Positions 22,590-33,323 of a stretch of DNA of 64,000 bases are shown here, one piece after another; position 1 is the stretch's first letter, and every line of letters begins with the position of its first letter. This DNA comes from Thermothielavioides terrestris NRRL 8126. Lineage: Eukaryota; Ascomycota; Sordariomycetes; Sordariales; Chaetomiaceae. The notes under the pieces were generated by a model, which had not been told where the DNA came from, made no database searches, and saw nothing but the letters and a program-made list of their open reading frames with translations. A program made the position numbers and the translations under genes. The stretch covers positions 620,001-684,000 of the forward strand of contig NC_016457.1 of NCBI RefSeq assembly GCF_000226115.1, in the 5' to 3' direction.

Positions 22590-23055
22590 ATGTCGAGCAC
22601 GCCCTCGTCGGACACGGCGAGCTCGCTGTCGGCATCATCGTCCTTCGTCATCACTGACGTGCCGCGCTCGGCGTCCTCCGGCCGAGACGGAAGTGACGAC
22701 GACGACGAGGATGTCGACTCGCTGCCCTCCATCTCCAGCAGCATCCTCGACTCGGAAGCCGACTCGTCCTCGGACGCGCAGCGGGAGTGGGAGGCCAGCC
22801 TGGAGCAGCTGCAGCTGCTGCTGACCATGGTTATCATGCCGTTTGCGGGGAAGTTTTTGGGTCGCAAGTTTGCGTATTGGAGTACGTCTTGCTTTTGTCC
22901 CGTACCTTTATGGTTGGAAGGCTGTTGCTGATTGCTGTGTGCGCATTCCAGGCTGGGCGAGGTACATGGAGTGGATGCATAACGTGGAGATCCGGTGGAC
23001 GAGCAAGCGGACGTTCAACGCTGCTGGCGCGGCTGAGGCTGCATCCTCATTATGA
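22590..23055 (+). CDS. MIM2: Mim2-like mitochondrial outer-membrane import protein
   Basis: Small protein resembling fungal Mim2, a subunit of the MIM complex that inserts alpha-helical proteins (Tom20, Tom70 and others) into the mitochondrial outer membrane. Exons are 22590-22881 and 22952-23055 (131 residues, 70-nt intron). The first ~60 residues are Ser/Asp-rich and acidic (DGSDDDDEDVDSLPSISSS). Then comes the conserved block AQREWEASLEQLQLLL with a hydrophobic stretch LLLTMVIMPFAGKFLGRKFA (about 77-96), which would be the single membrane span. The basic, aromatic segment YWSWARYMEWMHNVEIRW crosses the splice junction. Acidic N-terminus, one helix and basic C-terminus suit an outer-membrane protein. 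It is divergent from eIF2-beta and convergent with the MARVEL gene. The name rests on remembered similarity to Mim2, which is a short, fast-evolving family. Confidence 0.65.
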
Positions 23056-23673
23056 CGAGGCGGATTTACGGCCTGGGAGGAGCCATGAGGACGTACATAT
23101 CGATTTACAGCTTGTCTTGGGCGGCCTCGTTCACCACGGCGTTACGGAATATGGGGTCGGGACATAGGAGCATTGGGATCTCCTGGCGACGAATAGATAG
23201 GATAGCCCTTTCTTTGGTTGGGCATGAAATTTCACCCATAGAAGCGATGCCGCGCTGTTCTGGAACCTCGAATGTTCCCCGGCTCAGGAACATTGGCTGG
23301 GAATAAGAGAACAAGAGCTTGCGCACTAAGCCGTCGATTTGGTATACTAACTCTACAATGATCCTGCCCTCGTGCCCCATCCATAAGCCAAGCCCAGCCA
23401 GCCGTTCGTCAGGACATCCGCATTAGATGGTAGCTTCGTCATCCGTGTCGTGCTGCCCGCATCACTAAAAGACCCGGAACCTCATAATCAGTCATGCCCA
23501 TCTCGGGGATCAACCCCTATTGATATATCATCCCGCCTCCCGACGTCCCATATCCTGCCCGTATCCTGCCCGTATCCTGCCCGTACCCTGCCCATAACCA
23601 AGCCCAACTCCTCCTAATTTTTGCCAAAGTCCCTTTCTTCAGGTCCCCGCCCTACCAGCCTCATCATCCTCTT
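23056..23673. other. Convergent intergenic region with an 11-bp tandem repeat
   Basis: Downstream of two converging genes, so it should hold both 3' UTRs. TATCCTGCCCG repeats three times exactly (23551-23561, 23562-23572, 23573-23583), with a fourth variant copy to 23593. No gene seen. Confidence 0.6.
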
Positions 23674-24183
23674 TCATACCCTGACCTGAGACATAGTCGG
23701 CCCGGACCTGATACTCCCGCCGCCGCGGCGGAAGCCGAGGAAGCCCAGCGCGAGGACGGCCGCGAAGGTGGCGAAGAGGAACCACATGAAGACGGTCGAG
23801 GCCTGCACCTCGCGGCAGCGCTTGCCGTCGTCGGCGCTGCCGTAGGCGATCCAGTTGGCGGGCTGGCCGCCCGTGTCGGCGCAGTTGACGGCCCTGAGCT
23901 TGGCGGCGAGCACGACGGCGTCGATGAAGGTGAAGAGCGTGGCGAGCGCGTCGGCGCCGAGCAGCACCAGCGGCGCCAGCGCGACGCGCTCGATCATCGC
24001 CGTCGCGAGGCCGAGCAGCGCGGCGAGCCACGACAGCACGACCACGAACATGGAGAAGTTGATGGCGGCGGTGGCGGACGAGGCGGCGGCGATGTTGCTC
24101 GCGATGATGTTGCCTACGAGGCCGGTGAGAATGACGATGAAGAGAAGCTGGAGCGCTCGGAGCAGGAGCTGTATTTTCTCCAT
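23674..24183 (-). CDS. MARVEL-domain membrane protein, Nce102-like
   Basis: Four-helix membrane protein of the fungal MARVEL/Nce102 group, which in yeast organises eisosome-associated plasma-membrane domains. Single exon, 169 residues. The start ATG at 24183 was chosen because the frame upstream is Pro/Ser/His-rich 5' leader without family similarity. Hydrophobic segments: LLFIVILTGLVGNIIASNI (helix 1), INFSMFVVVLSWLAALLGLA (helix 2), VALAPLVLLGADALATLFTF (helix 3) and ASTVFMWFLFATFAAVLALG (helix 4). Between helices 3 and 4 is a loop with two cysteines (VNCADTGG and GKRCREVQAS), the usual position of the conserved pair. The C-terminus ends with a short basic/Ser tail. The gene converges on the MIM2-like gene. 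Family assignment is solid; orthology to Nce102 itself is probable, not proven. Confidence 0.85.
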   Translation of the reverse strand: MEKIQLLLRALQLLFIVILTGLVGNIIASNIAAASSATAAINFSMFVVVLSWLAALLGLATAMIERVALAPLVLLGADALATLFTFIDAVVLAAKLRAVNCADTGGQPANWIAYGSADDGKRCREVQASTVFMWFLFATFAAVLALGFLGFRRGGGSIRSGPTMSQVRV

Positions 24184-26126
24184 GGTGGGCGGGCGGTCTT
24201 GTGACAGCTTGGCTGACTGCGAGCAAAAGGGTGCAAGATTCGTCGCAGTGGAAGAGTTCTTTTGGTGGTCGTTGGGGCTGTGGATTCGACTCTGGAGCTT
24301 TTGCGGTGGTGTTCGGGAAGGTATGACTCGCGGAAGCTTTATCTCTAAAACCAATCAAGGTTTGCTGGATAAGGTAGGTAAGGAGAACAGAGGGGCAACT
24401 CTGTTTACGAGCGGCGACTGTGTGTGGACAGGTAAGGGAGGTAGATGTTCACAGGTTGTTTCTTTGTGGGATGATGGAGGGCAAGCGGCAGTTGGGAAAT
24501 CTGGCGAGCGGCGGGGACCAGTTGGCTTTCCCTTGAAATGGCATGTTTCCTACACCACAATTTCAGCAACCACGGCACGCGAATGACGGTGGTCCCAGGG
24601 TGGTTGGCCAGGCGGCATCATGGGAGTCGACCCGGGAAACGGCCAAAAGTGGGTCGATGACGGGAGCAGCAGGCTTCCCTTTGTCTGCCGTGGCCCTCAT
24701 TGGCCGGCTCGTCTTTGTCGCCTCCACAGCAACCGCCAGCCGCCGATCCGAAAATGCAACTGCCGCAGCACTATGAGCTCAGATCCAACGGAACCTCGTT
24801 GCGCCGAACTTTCCACTGCGAGGTGCCCAACCAAATTGAGGCGCCGGCGGTTGACTGGGGAGCAGCGTGGTACAAGTGACTCTTCCTGACCTGCCAGTGC
24901 AACCCGAGAGGGCAGCTGCCAATTGTTTTTGAGCTGGACCCCGGTCCCCAAACGGCGATCCACCTCCGAGATGCACAACGGCTAACTCCCACCTAGCGGC
25001 CCCACTTCATCATGGCCCGGCAACGGCGGAGGACACTCTGCCAAGTGCATGACATCAACATGGTAATTCACGAACTTCACGACGGTATTCTCCGTCCATA
25101 GCACTCCGGATAGTGAGACAGTCTTCACAGTATACTCTATAATTGTTTTTCACATATGGTTTCTTTTCTTTTCATTTTTTTTTACTTATCATTTTGCTAA
25201 AAAAAAGAAAAAAGAAAAAAAAAACACATTCTCTCTCTTCTCCCTTCTGATGACCAAACAGGATGAGCTATTCCTGAACAAGTAGAATAGTTGCCCTCAC
25301 GGCCCACGGATTCTTAATCAAGGTGAGGGTAACAGAGTGATGCGCAAAGAATATGGTTCTAGGTTGAGGCGAGAAGAGGGCGATATGCGCTCACTAAGGT
25401 ATTCTGCTTATCCGTATTCTAGGTCAGAGACAAATGATGGAGGAGAAACAGACTCCCATGAGCAAGTCCCATGCTGCCCGCCTGCCATACTTCTTCTTCT
25501 AACGTCTGACCCGGTGTCAGTCGCCATGGCTTCGACTGTCTGTCGCCTATCTTCTATCGTCTATGCCTTATCACCTCTTGTAGTCCAGTCTCCGCCGGCC
25601 CAAGCCCAGGACAATCCCTACCTGACAGACCAGGAGGGGCGCACAAAGCAGTTCCCACGGCGCTATTGTTGAACAGGGCACGCGGCCTCATGCTCCTGGC
25701 TTCGTAGGCCACTCCATCCCGGGGCATAAACACGTGTGTTGCTTATGGATGTGGGTGAGCACCAAGGCTGATGCTCCTCCCGTAGGTATGTTCATGGATT
25801 GCCGGCGTCTCGATTCCGCTGGGGAAGAGCCTTGACAGCGCTGAGGTGTTTTTTAAGGGACCGAACAGGGCCGTGTTCCTCGACCTGAATAGTACCTGAG
25901 GACCGCAAGACGGCGGCGCGCAAGCTGCTACTCGAGGACCACCAGTAGCTGAATGCCTAGGAGATAGCGGGCTAAAAGAGCCCGAGCTGAGACAGCATCA
26001 ACCCGCGCGATAAGCCGCAGGCACAGCAAGGAACACATCAGAGGGTATCGCTAGCTCTCTTACCCTCAACCAACCCTGATCCTCTGACTTCATGCTCATT
26101 TCCAGGTAGATTTACCTACCAGGTAG
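24184..26126. other. Intergenic region with an A/T-rich tract
   Basis: It holds the promoter of the MARVEL gene and the 3' flank of the PNGase A gene. An A/T-rich segment with A-runs spans about 25135-25225, the most AT-rich stretch of the window. Near the right end, 26102-26131 carries repeated AGGTAG/CTACC motifs reaching the PNGase A stop codon. No gene recognised. Confidence 0.5.
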
Positions 26127-28480
26127 CTACCACAACTCATACGAAACCGCCGCCGCTACCCCCTCTCCACCCTGTTCGACACCCGCCCCTGCCTCCTTCC
26201 CCCCCACTCTCTTCGAATCCGCCACCACCGACCCATTGACAGCACTCACGTCCCTGAAGTACAGCTCGTCCCCGTCCGCCGTGCCGAACCAAAACACCTG
26301 CCGCGCGTCGCCGAACCCGCTGCTCTGCTTGCCGTCGCCGCTCTGGTAAAACGAGCCGGTGCCCTCTTTACTGGTCCGCAACACCGCCACCACCGCCCCG
26401 CCACTACCGCTACCGCTGCCACTACCGCTGCCGCTGTGGCCAGAGAACGCCTCCAGCCCGGTGGGAAACACGCTGGCGCCCGACACGGCAAGCTGCTTGC
26501 CCTGCGCGAGGCGCGCCCACAGAGTAAGATTGCCCTGCGGCGAGACGGCGGCGGAGGAGTTGGCGGCGAGCGGGTAGGCGTAGGTGGTGGCGTAGCGGGC
26601 GCCGCGCGGGAGGTCGGCGCGGTCGGCGCCCTGGATGGACAGCGTGTTGCGCTGGTTGTAGCCGAAGGCGGAGAGGTGGCCGTCGTTGGTGTACCGCAGG
26701 GATTGGGTCCAGGTGGCGGAGGAGGAGGAGGTCAAGTTGGGCTGGGTGCGGAGGTTGCGGGCGGTGATTTGCAGGGAGCGCGAGACGGTGGTGGAGTAGG
26801 TGAGCGTTTCGTTGGTGCCGTTGGCGGCGGTGGTGATGGAGCGGCTGATGCTGATGACCGGGGGTGGTTCGTCGATGGTGGGGGGGTCGCCGGTGGTGAT
26901 GGACGAGGGGTCGTCGTCGAGCCAGACGAAGATCTTGCCCGTGACGTACCAGCTCTCGTTGACCGTCTCGGTGAGGTGGGCCGAGGCGGTGGTGCCTGTG
27001 TCGTTCAGGCCGGCGACGCGGATGGTGAAGGTGTGCTGCTGGCCGTCGCAGAGCAGCGGCAGGAACGGCGTGATGTCGATCTCGTGCTCCCGGAGGTCGA
27101 ACGCCTCGATGCCCACTATGGGGCGGTGCAGCGAGGGGACGACCCCGCCGGTGAAGATGACCGGAAAGGGCCATTGCAATCCGGCAAGCTGGCCGTCGAT
27201 GAGCACCTGGACCTCGCGGAACGGACTCAAGCCCGGAAGTGCACCGGCTGTCGAGTTGAAGGTGTAGACGTCGCTCTGTAGGACGTTGTTCCACCAGAAC
27301 TCTTCGTTTGCCTGGCCGTTGGCTGAGACGGAGAATACAGCACGATGGACGTTCCGCGGGAAGCTGATGGTGTTGGTGGCGTTCTGGGCCGGCAGAGTGA
27401 ACTGGCTGACCGAGTTGTTGGCGCCCTGACGAGCCGAGATTGGGATGATCAGATCGCTTGGAGGTGCCTGATCAGTCTCGACAGGGCTGTTGAAGAAGAT
27501 GGCTGTCAGAGTGGTGTTGTAGATGCCCGTGTACTTGTCGTCTGCAGCAAGTAAGCAACGGCCGGACGGAGCCCCCTGTGTTATAGCTACTCACTGATCA
27601 GGTTTCCAAGATCGAAGATGATCTTTTGCGGAGACTTCCAAAAATACATGTAGTGGGTCATATCCTTGAGATATATCCAACTAATTCCTGGAGGCACGGT
27701 CGGCTCAGCTGTTGAGGTTCTCCCTGTTCCTGGGGGTCAGATTTGGCTCGTCAAGACGGGCTTGGGCATGTCCCCTGCCCTGTGTTCGAAGAAAGACTCA
27801 CAAACTTCGGTATCACCAAAGTACATGATGGCAAGGCGGTCGTACTGCCGACCCTCGCTCACGACACTAAAGTTGAGCACAACCCGGTTGAATTCACAGT
27901 CAGGCGGTGTATAGTCCCCTGATAGATGAAAGATTAGATCACCGCAGCGAGAAGAGCATGCTCAGAAAAAAAAATGAGGCCCCAGCTTACCAACGAACGG
28001 GGCATTGTAGCTCCAGGCGAAGTCGTGCCTCATCAGCAGAACGGTGCACAGCTCGGGCGAGTAGTCCTCCCCGGCGCGCGTGGATCCGTCGCTCTCGGCA
28101 GGGCCGCCGGGCATCAGAACCGGCTGGTCGACCTCGAAAACCTTGAGCACGGTGCGCGTCGGGGCTGCGGCCGACGTGGTTCCGGTGCCCGTGTCGTCGT
28201 CGACGCCGACGTCGACGGTGGGCGACCGGCTGATGACCGCTTGGGATGCGAGCCCAGGGTAACCTGTGTGGGCTTGGAGGCTTGCATGATTCGTGAATGA
28301 CAGCGTCGCTGCGAGGCCCTGGCCGGATGTCCACCATACTGTGGCCAAGAGGGACAGGACGACAGCAAAGGTCCCCAGCCATGACAGGGCGCGGCGTCTT
28401 GGGGGTTCCTCGTCAAACTCGTAGCCATGGCCGTTCTCGAGCGAAGGAAGGGCTCGCTTCTCGAGGTCCGGAAGAGCCAT
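26127..28480 (-). CDS. Peptide-N4-(N-acetyl-beta-glucosaminyl)asparagine amidase A-like protein
   Basis: Member of the PNGase A family, which removes N-glycans from glycopeptides in acidic compartments or outside the cell. Exons are 28480-27991, 27918-27802, 27723-27595 and 27541-26127 (716 residues; introns 72, 78 and 53 nt). A cytoplasmic tail (EEPPRRRALS) precedes a hydrophobic helix LGTFAVVLSLLATVWW (about 35-50), indicating a type II anchor or uncleaved signal. Conserved landmarks: TCTVLLMRHDFAW-like ELCTVLLMRHDFAWSYNAPF, DRLAIMYFGDTEVWRTSTAE (across a splice), KDMTHYMYFWKSPQKIIFDL, and SPFREVQVLIDGQLAGLQWP with FPVIFTGGVVPSLHRPIVG. Many Asn-x-Ser/Thr sites (NNSVS, NATNT, NGTNET, NLTLW) suit a secreted or lumenal protein. 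Near the C-terminus there is a Ser-Gly repeat (26400-26445). Family assignment is strong; activity is inferred. Confidence 0.9.
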
Positions 28481-29437
28481 GGTGAATTCCTCAAGAGGAA
28501 GCGTCCTGGTGTCCAAGGCGCGGGGAAGATCACCCGCGGCGATTGCGAACCGGGGGCCTACACCGTCGGCGTTGGACGGACGGGGGAGACGCAGATCGCA
28601 AATGAGGTGGGCGTGTTCCGTAGTTGGCATACAGATAACGTTCCTGCCTACCTATGTTACATACATACCCCGACCCAGAGCGAATGGCACGTGGATGATT
28701 GATGCCGTCATCCCGGCTGCTTAGCACAGATATGGGATATGGTGAGATGCGAATTGCATTTCTGTGTTGATTCTGGGACGGTCACTGCAGAAGGTCTCGG
28801 CTGTTAACACCAGCGGTTTAATTAACCAAGCAGCCGATGCAGGCCAGATTAGGAAGGAAGGGAACGGCTTGGCGCTGGCTGGATGACTTATCGCAAGGGT
28901 GGGGCGATGCCTTCCACTATGCTGGTTTCCGCAGTTGCTTCAGTCGCTCCAACAGGACGTCGTTGTGTGAAGAGACATATCGCGTACATTTGCTATTTCC
29001 ATCGCGAAGGTTAAGGTGAAGACAGCCAAGAGCTGTTTGGGCGATTGGGCTCCGGTATGCAGCTCAAGCCCGGACCTGGGCGGACGCAGCCAGGTACTGC
29101 TCCCGTTCAAGCTCCGGGGATGCCCGGCTCTACTGTGTACGGATACATGGTACCCTTCATACGACCTCGGAAGCACACCGGCACCAACCTCCCCTATGTG
29201 CTGATCGGGTACTTGACCACGAAGGCTGCAGCCTGTCCGAGCCTTGGGATGGGATGTGTGGTGGAATTTCTATGCAGTGAATAGTACACGGTGATGGTAC
29301 AGATTACAGTCTACTTGTATGCGGAGATGCCGGTTCCCCCGTGCAAATGCAGTTGCCGCTCGCCGAACGCCGCCGTCCCAAGATGCAACCCCTCGACGCT
29401 GGCAGCCTTGCTGCCGAGAGTGCGGATGGTGTCTACC
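28481..29437. other. Intergenic region, FAM210-like 3' end to PNGase A 5' end
   Basis: Same-strand spacer of 957 bp carrying the PNGase A promoter. No TATA box or conserved frame stands out, and no gene was recognised. Confidence 0.5.
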
Positions 29438-30350
29438 TCACCGCTTGGCCTTTCGCGCGCCAATCTGCCAACCCCACGACCGGAGCACTTTGACCACCTT
29501 CGGGGTGACCGCAGCCGTCAGCGGCACGCGCAAGAAGATGAAGCTCTTGTGGACGGCATAGGCGAGCGCAAGTTGCGTGGCCAGGCCTGAAGAGGAGTGA
29601 GCGTCAGCCTGTTGCATCGCGCGTCTCCGGGATTCGCGAGGCTGATACTCACTTGCACCCTCTTGCTTGCTCCTCTGTTCGGCCTCCTCGACACCGTGGT
29701 AGATAACGGCGAGCTCCGCAGTTTCGCCGGCTCGCTCTCTCCTGGCCTCCTCAAGGGCTTGGCGGTATTCCCGCCACCAAGCCTGGACTCGTTCGGGAAT
29801 CACTTTCTGGACGTTCGACACCACGATATGCTCGAGATGGGCTGGCGGGCAGAAGCCCGCGAGTTAGCGCGGATTCTGACCGGACGATGCAGAGCCTGCC
29901 AGGGTGCTTACCAATCTTCTCGGTGCCCACGGTGCGGACAAGCAGAAAGCAAAACGGAAAGTCCAGCACCGACAAGCCCAGGTATACCCCGACCGACGTC
30001 CACCCATACTCCTTCGACAGTTTTTTTAGCCTTGCGCTGAGCGACAGCGACTCCTCGCCGGCTTTATTCCCGTTCTTCGTGTCATCTGCGCGCCGCGGGC
30101 GCGAAGTATGGAATGCCCGTCTCGGCCTAGCAAGCGGCGTCTTCAACGGCCTGAGCTGGGTGCGAGCGACCACGGACCGCGAGGTCCTCAGCTGCGACAT
30201 CATTGCCCTCTGGTGCCACGGAGCGGCTGGCGCCCTGGCCGACGCCCTACCCATCCATATTCTCCTGCCAGCAGTGCCCCGCGAAAAGATCCGCGGCGCC
30301 GCGCTTCCTCCCAAAAGGGCGTCGAAGACCCCGAATGCGCTTCGTAGCAT
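29438..30350 (-). CDS. DUF1279/FAM210-like mitochondrial membrane protein (yeast Nat2 group)
   Basis: Protein with the DUF1279 domain found in human FAM210A/B and yeast Nat2, mitochondrial proteins of uncertain biochemical role. Exons are 30350-29912, 29841-29653 and 29586-29438 (258 residues; introns 70 and 66 nt). The N-terminal ~100 residues are rich in Arg, Ala and Ser with almost no acidic residues (RRIWMGRASARAPAAPWHQR, PLARPRRAFHTSRPRR), a clear mitochondrial presequence. The domain starts at LKKLSKEYGWTSVGVYLGLS, followed by hydrophobic VLDFPFCFLLVRTVGTEKI. A charged helical linker (RVQAWWREYRQALEEARRER) is inserted. The C-terminal part LATQLALAYAVHKSFIFLRV then PLTAAVTPKVVKVLRSWGW completes DUF1279 with a second membrane helix. 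The charged insertion between the two halves is longer than I expect for the core domain. The gene is divergent from the AIM24 gene. Confidence 0.85.
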
Positions 30351-31631
30351 CGCCGTTGTGTGCGCTCGACCGCGCCGGAGTCTAAGAGGGTCGGAAATGT
30401 CAACAAAATGTCAACCGACGCTTGAACCCAGCAGTGACACGGCTTCCGCGCTTCCCGGAGTTATCCCCGATGGCCAGTCGCACCGGTTCGTCAAGTGTAC
30501 GGCGAGGTGCTCTCGCAGCCGGCCCGGGACAGCTCAGAAAACGGGTCGCCGGGTTAGTGAGATTGCGGCTGGATCAAAGGCGAAACGCCCATTCGTACAC
30601 TCAAATCGATGGGTTGGCGGGCCGCGGATCGAGGGTGGTTGGGTACGGATCGCTGTCAGGCGCTCTTGGGGACAAATTTTATGACGCCGCCCCGAGCTCC
30701 CGAAGCTTTGCGCGGAAAACCGGTGATGCAATCCTTCCGGCAGGCAGGGTCCTCCGGGCTCGCCCATTGGGCAATCCGCCCGGCTCGGGCATGTCTGTGG
30801 ACCGCTTGACATGGCGTGGTCTCGACTGAGCCATCAGGTATCGAACGGCTGGCAGCTGCCACAGCCCGCTGACAGCTGGCTACCTAACTCCCACCAGGTT
30901 CAGCGCTTTGCCTGGGCTTTCAAACCTCGAACCTCTCTCATTGACTTCGGCAGCATGCCGTCGGGTAAACGATTTCGCCGCTTGAATGACGAGCAGTGCA
31001 TGTCTCATGAATCGTCAACCTCAAAGACGAAGCCACACTGTCTTCGCCGCCATTCAGTGACCCTTTACCACGGAGGTAATCGTCGAACCCCGCCATGGCT
31101 GTCTTGGGATGCAGTTGCTGTGGCTTGGCCAGCCAATCGCTGGCTCGGTGACAAGTCGCTCTCTTCTAACAGCGCAGTAAGCGCCGTACCCTCGTCAATC
31201 AACTCTCCCTCCGCGCCTCCGTTACGGCCGAGGGGCTTGCTGATTGGAGCGCCATGCCGTTCCGCTCTCGATTTAGGTAGCTCGGCGACTGCAGTGCCAC
31301 GGCCGGCAGCAGGGTGCTCGGCCCTGTCCGCGCAATGGTAAAAAGGAGCTGCAGGACACGCTGAGCTCCTTTGTCCTCGCTGGCGGCATGTTGCCTTGTC
31401 TTCGTCGGCGAGTGCCATCATCTGCGATTTCCACTCATTTTTGCTTTGACTGCGTTCGTGAGCTCCGAGCGATTCGCACTTGAACCTCTGATCCTGCAAG
31501 CGAGGGGTAGCTCTGTGAGTGGGGTGCGGTTCACAGATCAGCCCGTCCAACAGTCCACCACCGCTCCTGGCCAGCTCACAACCAACGAGCACCATAGCGC
31601 TGTAGACGCGGATCTCGCGTTGAATAACGAG
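30351..31631. other. Divergent intergenic region, FAM210-like / AIM24-domain genes
   Basis: Promoters of both neighbours should lie here. Several open frames exist on both strands, but none has recognisable protein content or consistent splice context. Confidence 0.5.
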
Positions 31632-33323
31632 ATGTCAGGCTACTACCCTCGTAAGTATCCGGATTGACCGGTTTGCACCGGCAGGGCAGTGAGGCTGACC
31701 TCTCAATCTAGCCCCTCCTGGAGCTGGCGGTGCTGCCGCTGGAGGTATGTTCCCGTGAAACTCGGCCTCCCAAAACCAAGACGTGGAATCTCTCTTGGAT
31801 ATTGCGGCAGAAAGCAGGCACGGTGCTGACGGGCACCATCTCTGCACAGGACAGAACAGCTATCCGCCTCCTCCTATGTCGGCGCCCCCTACCCAGACGA
31901 CGTTCTCGTACCCGGCGCCCCCGTCCGCCTCCCAGCCCAAGAACTACCCTCCTCCGCCCCAAGCTGCCCCGACTCCGACTCCGCCACCAAGCACCTCAAC
32001 CCCTTCGTATCCGCCTCCTCCACAACAACAGCAGCAGCAGCCCCAACAACGCTACCCACCGCCGCCCCAGGCGTCTCCCTCCCCCGCCCCACAGGGCGCT
32101 ATCCCTCAGCACCTGCGGAGCCCGTCGGCTGCGTCACACAGCTCGTCCCAGGCCGCACCACAGTTTGCGCCTCCTCCGACATACCCACATGAGGAAGACG
32201 ACGGAACGTACCCAGCGGAAAAGCAGCAGCAGCAGCAGCAGCAGCAGCCGGGGCCGGCCCCGGTCACTGACCCGGCCGGGGCAGCCGGCATGTTGATGGG
32301 AGCACCTGCTGCCGGCCACTTCACGGGCGCCAGCGTGATCGTCGACGACGTGGGCACCTTCAACGGCGGCAGCTACCGGATCAGCCACCGGGACTGCAAC
32401 ACCATCCTGACCATCCAGCTGGCCATCGGGTGCCCAATCCACGCCAAACCAGGTATGCGCGCTGCTACCTACAATCCTCATATGCTCCCGCAAGCAATGA
32501 CATGACGGGACACCACCCCACTCCAACTGCTATCTGGCACTCCCGCTAACACAACCGCGCACGGCTAGGCGTCCTGATCGCCATGTCGCCGTCGATCGTG
32601 CTCAAGGGCGCGTACAAGTTCAGCGTCAAGAAGCTGGTCGCGGGCGGCGAGATGGGCCGGTCGACCTTCACGGGGCCCGGCGAGCTGGTGCTGGGGCCGC
32701 CGATGCTGGGCGACATCACGAGCCTGCGGCTGACGGGCCGCGAGACCTGGTCCGTCAGCCACGACGGCTACCTCGCGTCCACGGAGAACGTGGTCAAGGA
32801 CTACAAGCTCCAGGGCCTCAGCAAGGCCATGTTCAGCGGCGAGGGCCTGTGGGTGTACAAGATCACCGGCACCGGCCTCGTGTGGCTGACCAGTTTCGGG
32901 GCCATCATTCGGAAGGATGTGCGTTTTTTTTTTTTTTTTTCTTTTTTTTCGTTTCCTTTCTCCACGTTTCCCATTCCATTCTGGAGAGACACTGACGTGA
33001 TGGTGGCGGTGCGGTAATGCTGCAGCTCGCCGAGGGCGAGAAGTACATCGTCGACAACGGCCACCTCGTCGCCTGGAACACCAAGTACGTCCTCGAGCGC
33101 GTCGCTTCGGGCGGCATCATCTCGGGCTTGGCGTCCGCCGAAGGCCTGGTCTGCAAGTTCACCGGCCCGGGCACGGTGTTCATCCAGACCAGGAACGCGG
33201 TATGTCGCTCTCTGTCGTTACCCCCCAGTGATTGGAACGGTAGCCTGGCGAGACTAGCTTGCTAACGCCTTTTTGCAGAAGTCGTTCACGGCCTTCATGT
33301 CCGGGCAGCAGGCGACGATGTGA
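31632..33323 (+). CDS. AIM24-domain protein with Pro/Gln-rich N-terminus
   Basis: The C-terminal half is an AIM24 (TRAP-like/DUF124) beta-sheet domain. Mitochondrial Aim24 helps MICOS organisation, but fungi also have cytosolic paralogs with Pro/Gln-rich N-termini, and this looks like one: there is no presequence. Exons are 31632-31650 (19 nt), 31712-31744, 31850-32452, 32569-32918, 33026-33199 and 33279-33323 (407 residues). Residues 1-150 are YPPPP repeats with two poly-Gln runs, ending in [19 protein letters not shown]. The domain then shows [100 protein letters not shown] and [13 protein letters not shown]. Two of six exons are under 35 nt. Intron 4 has a long T-run just after the donor. 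Confidence 0.88.

Noticed and set aside
25135..25225. AT-rich tract considered as a RIP-mutated transposon remnant
   Set aside because: Too short, made mainly of A and T runs rather than C-to-T transitions in a coding element; no terminal repeats seen.
26436..27281. 281-codon plus-strand frame, very Gly/Val-rich
   Set aside because: It is antisense to the well-supported last exon of the PNGase A gene; its composition mirrors the codon bias of that exon.
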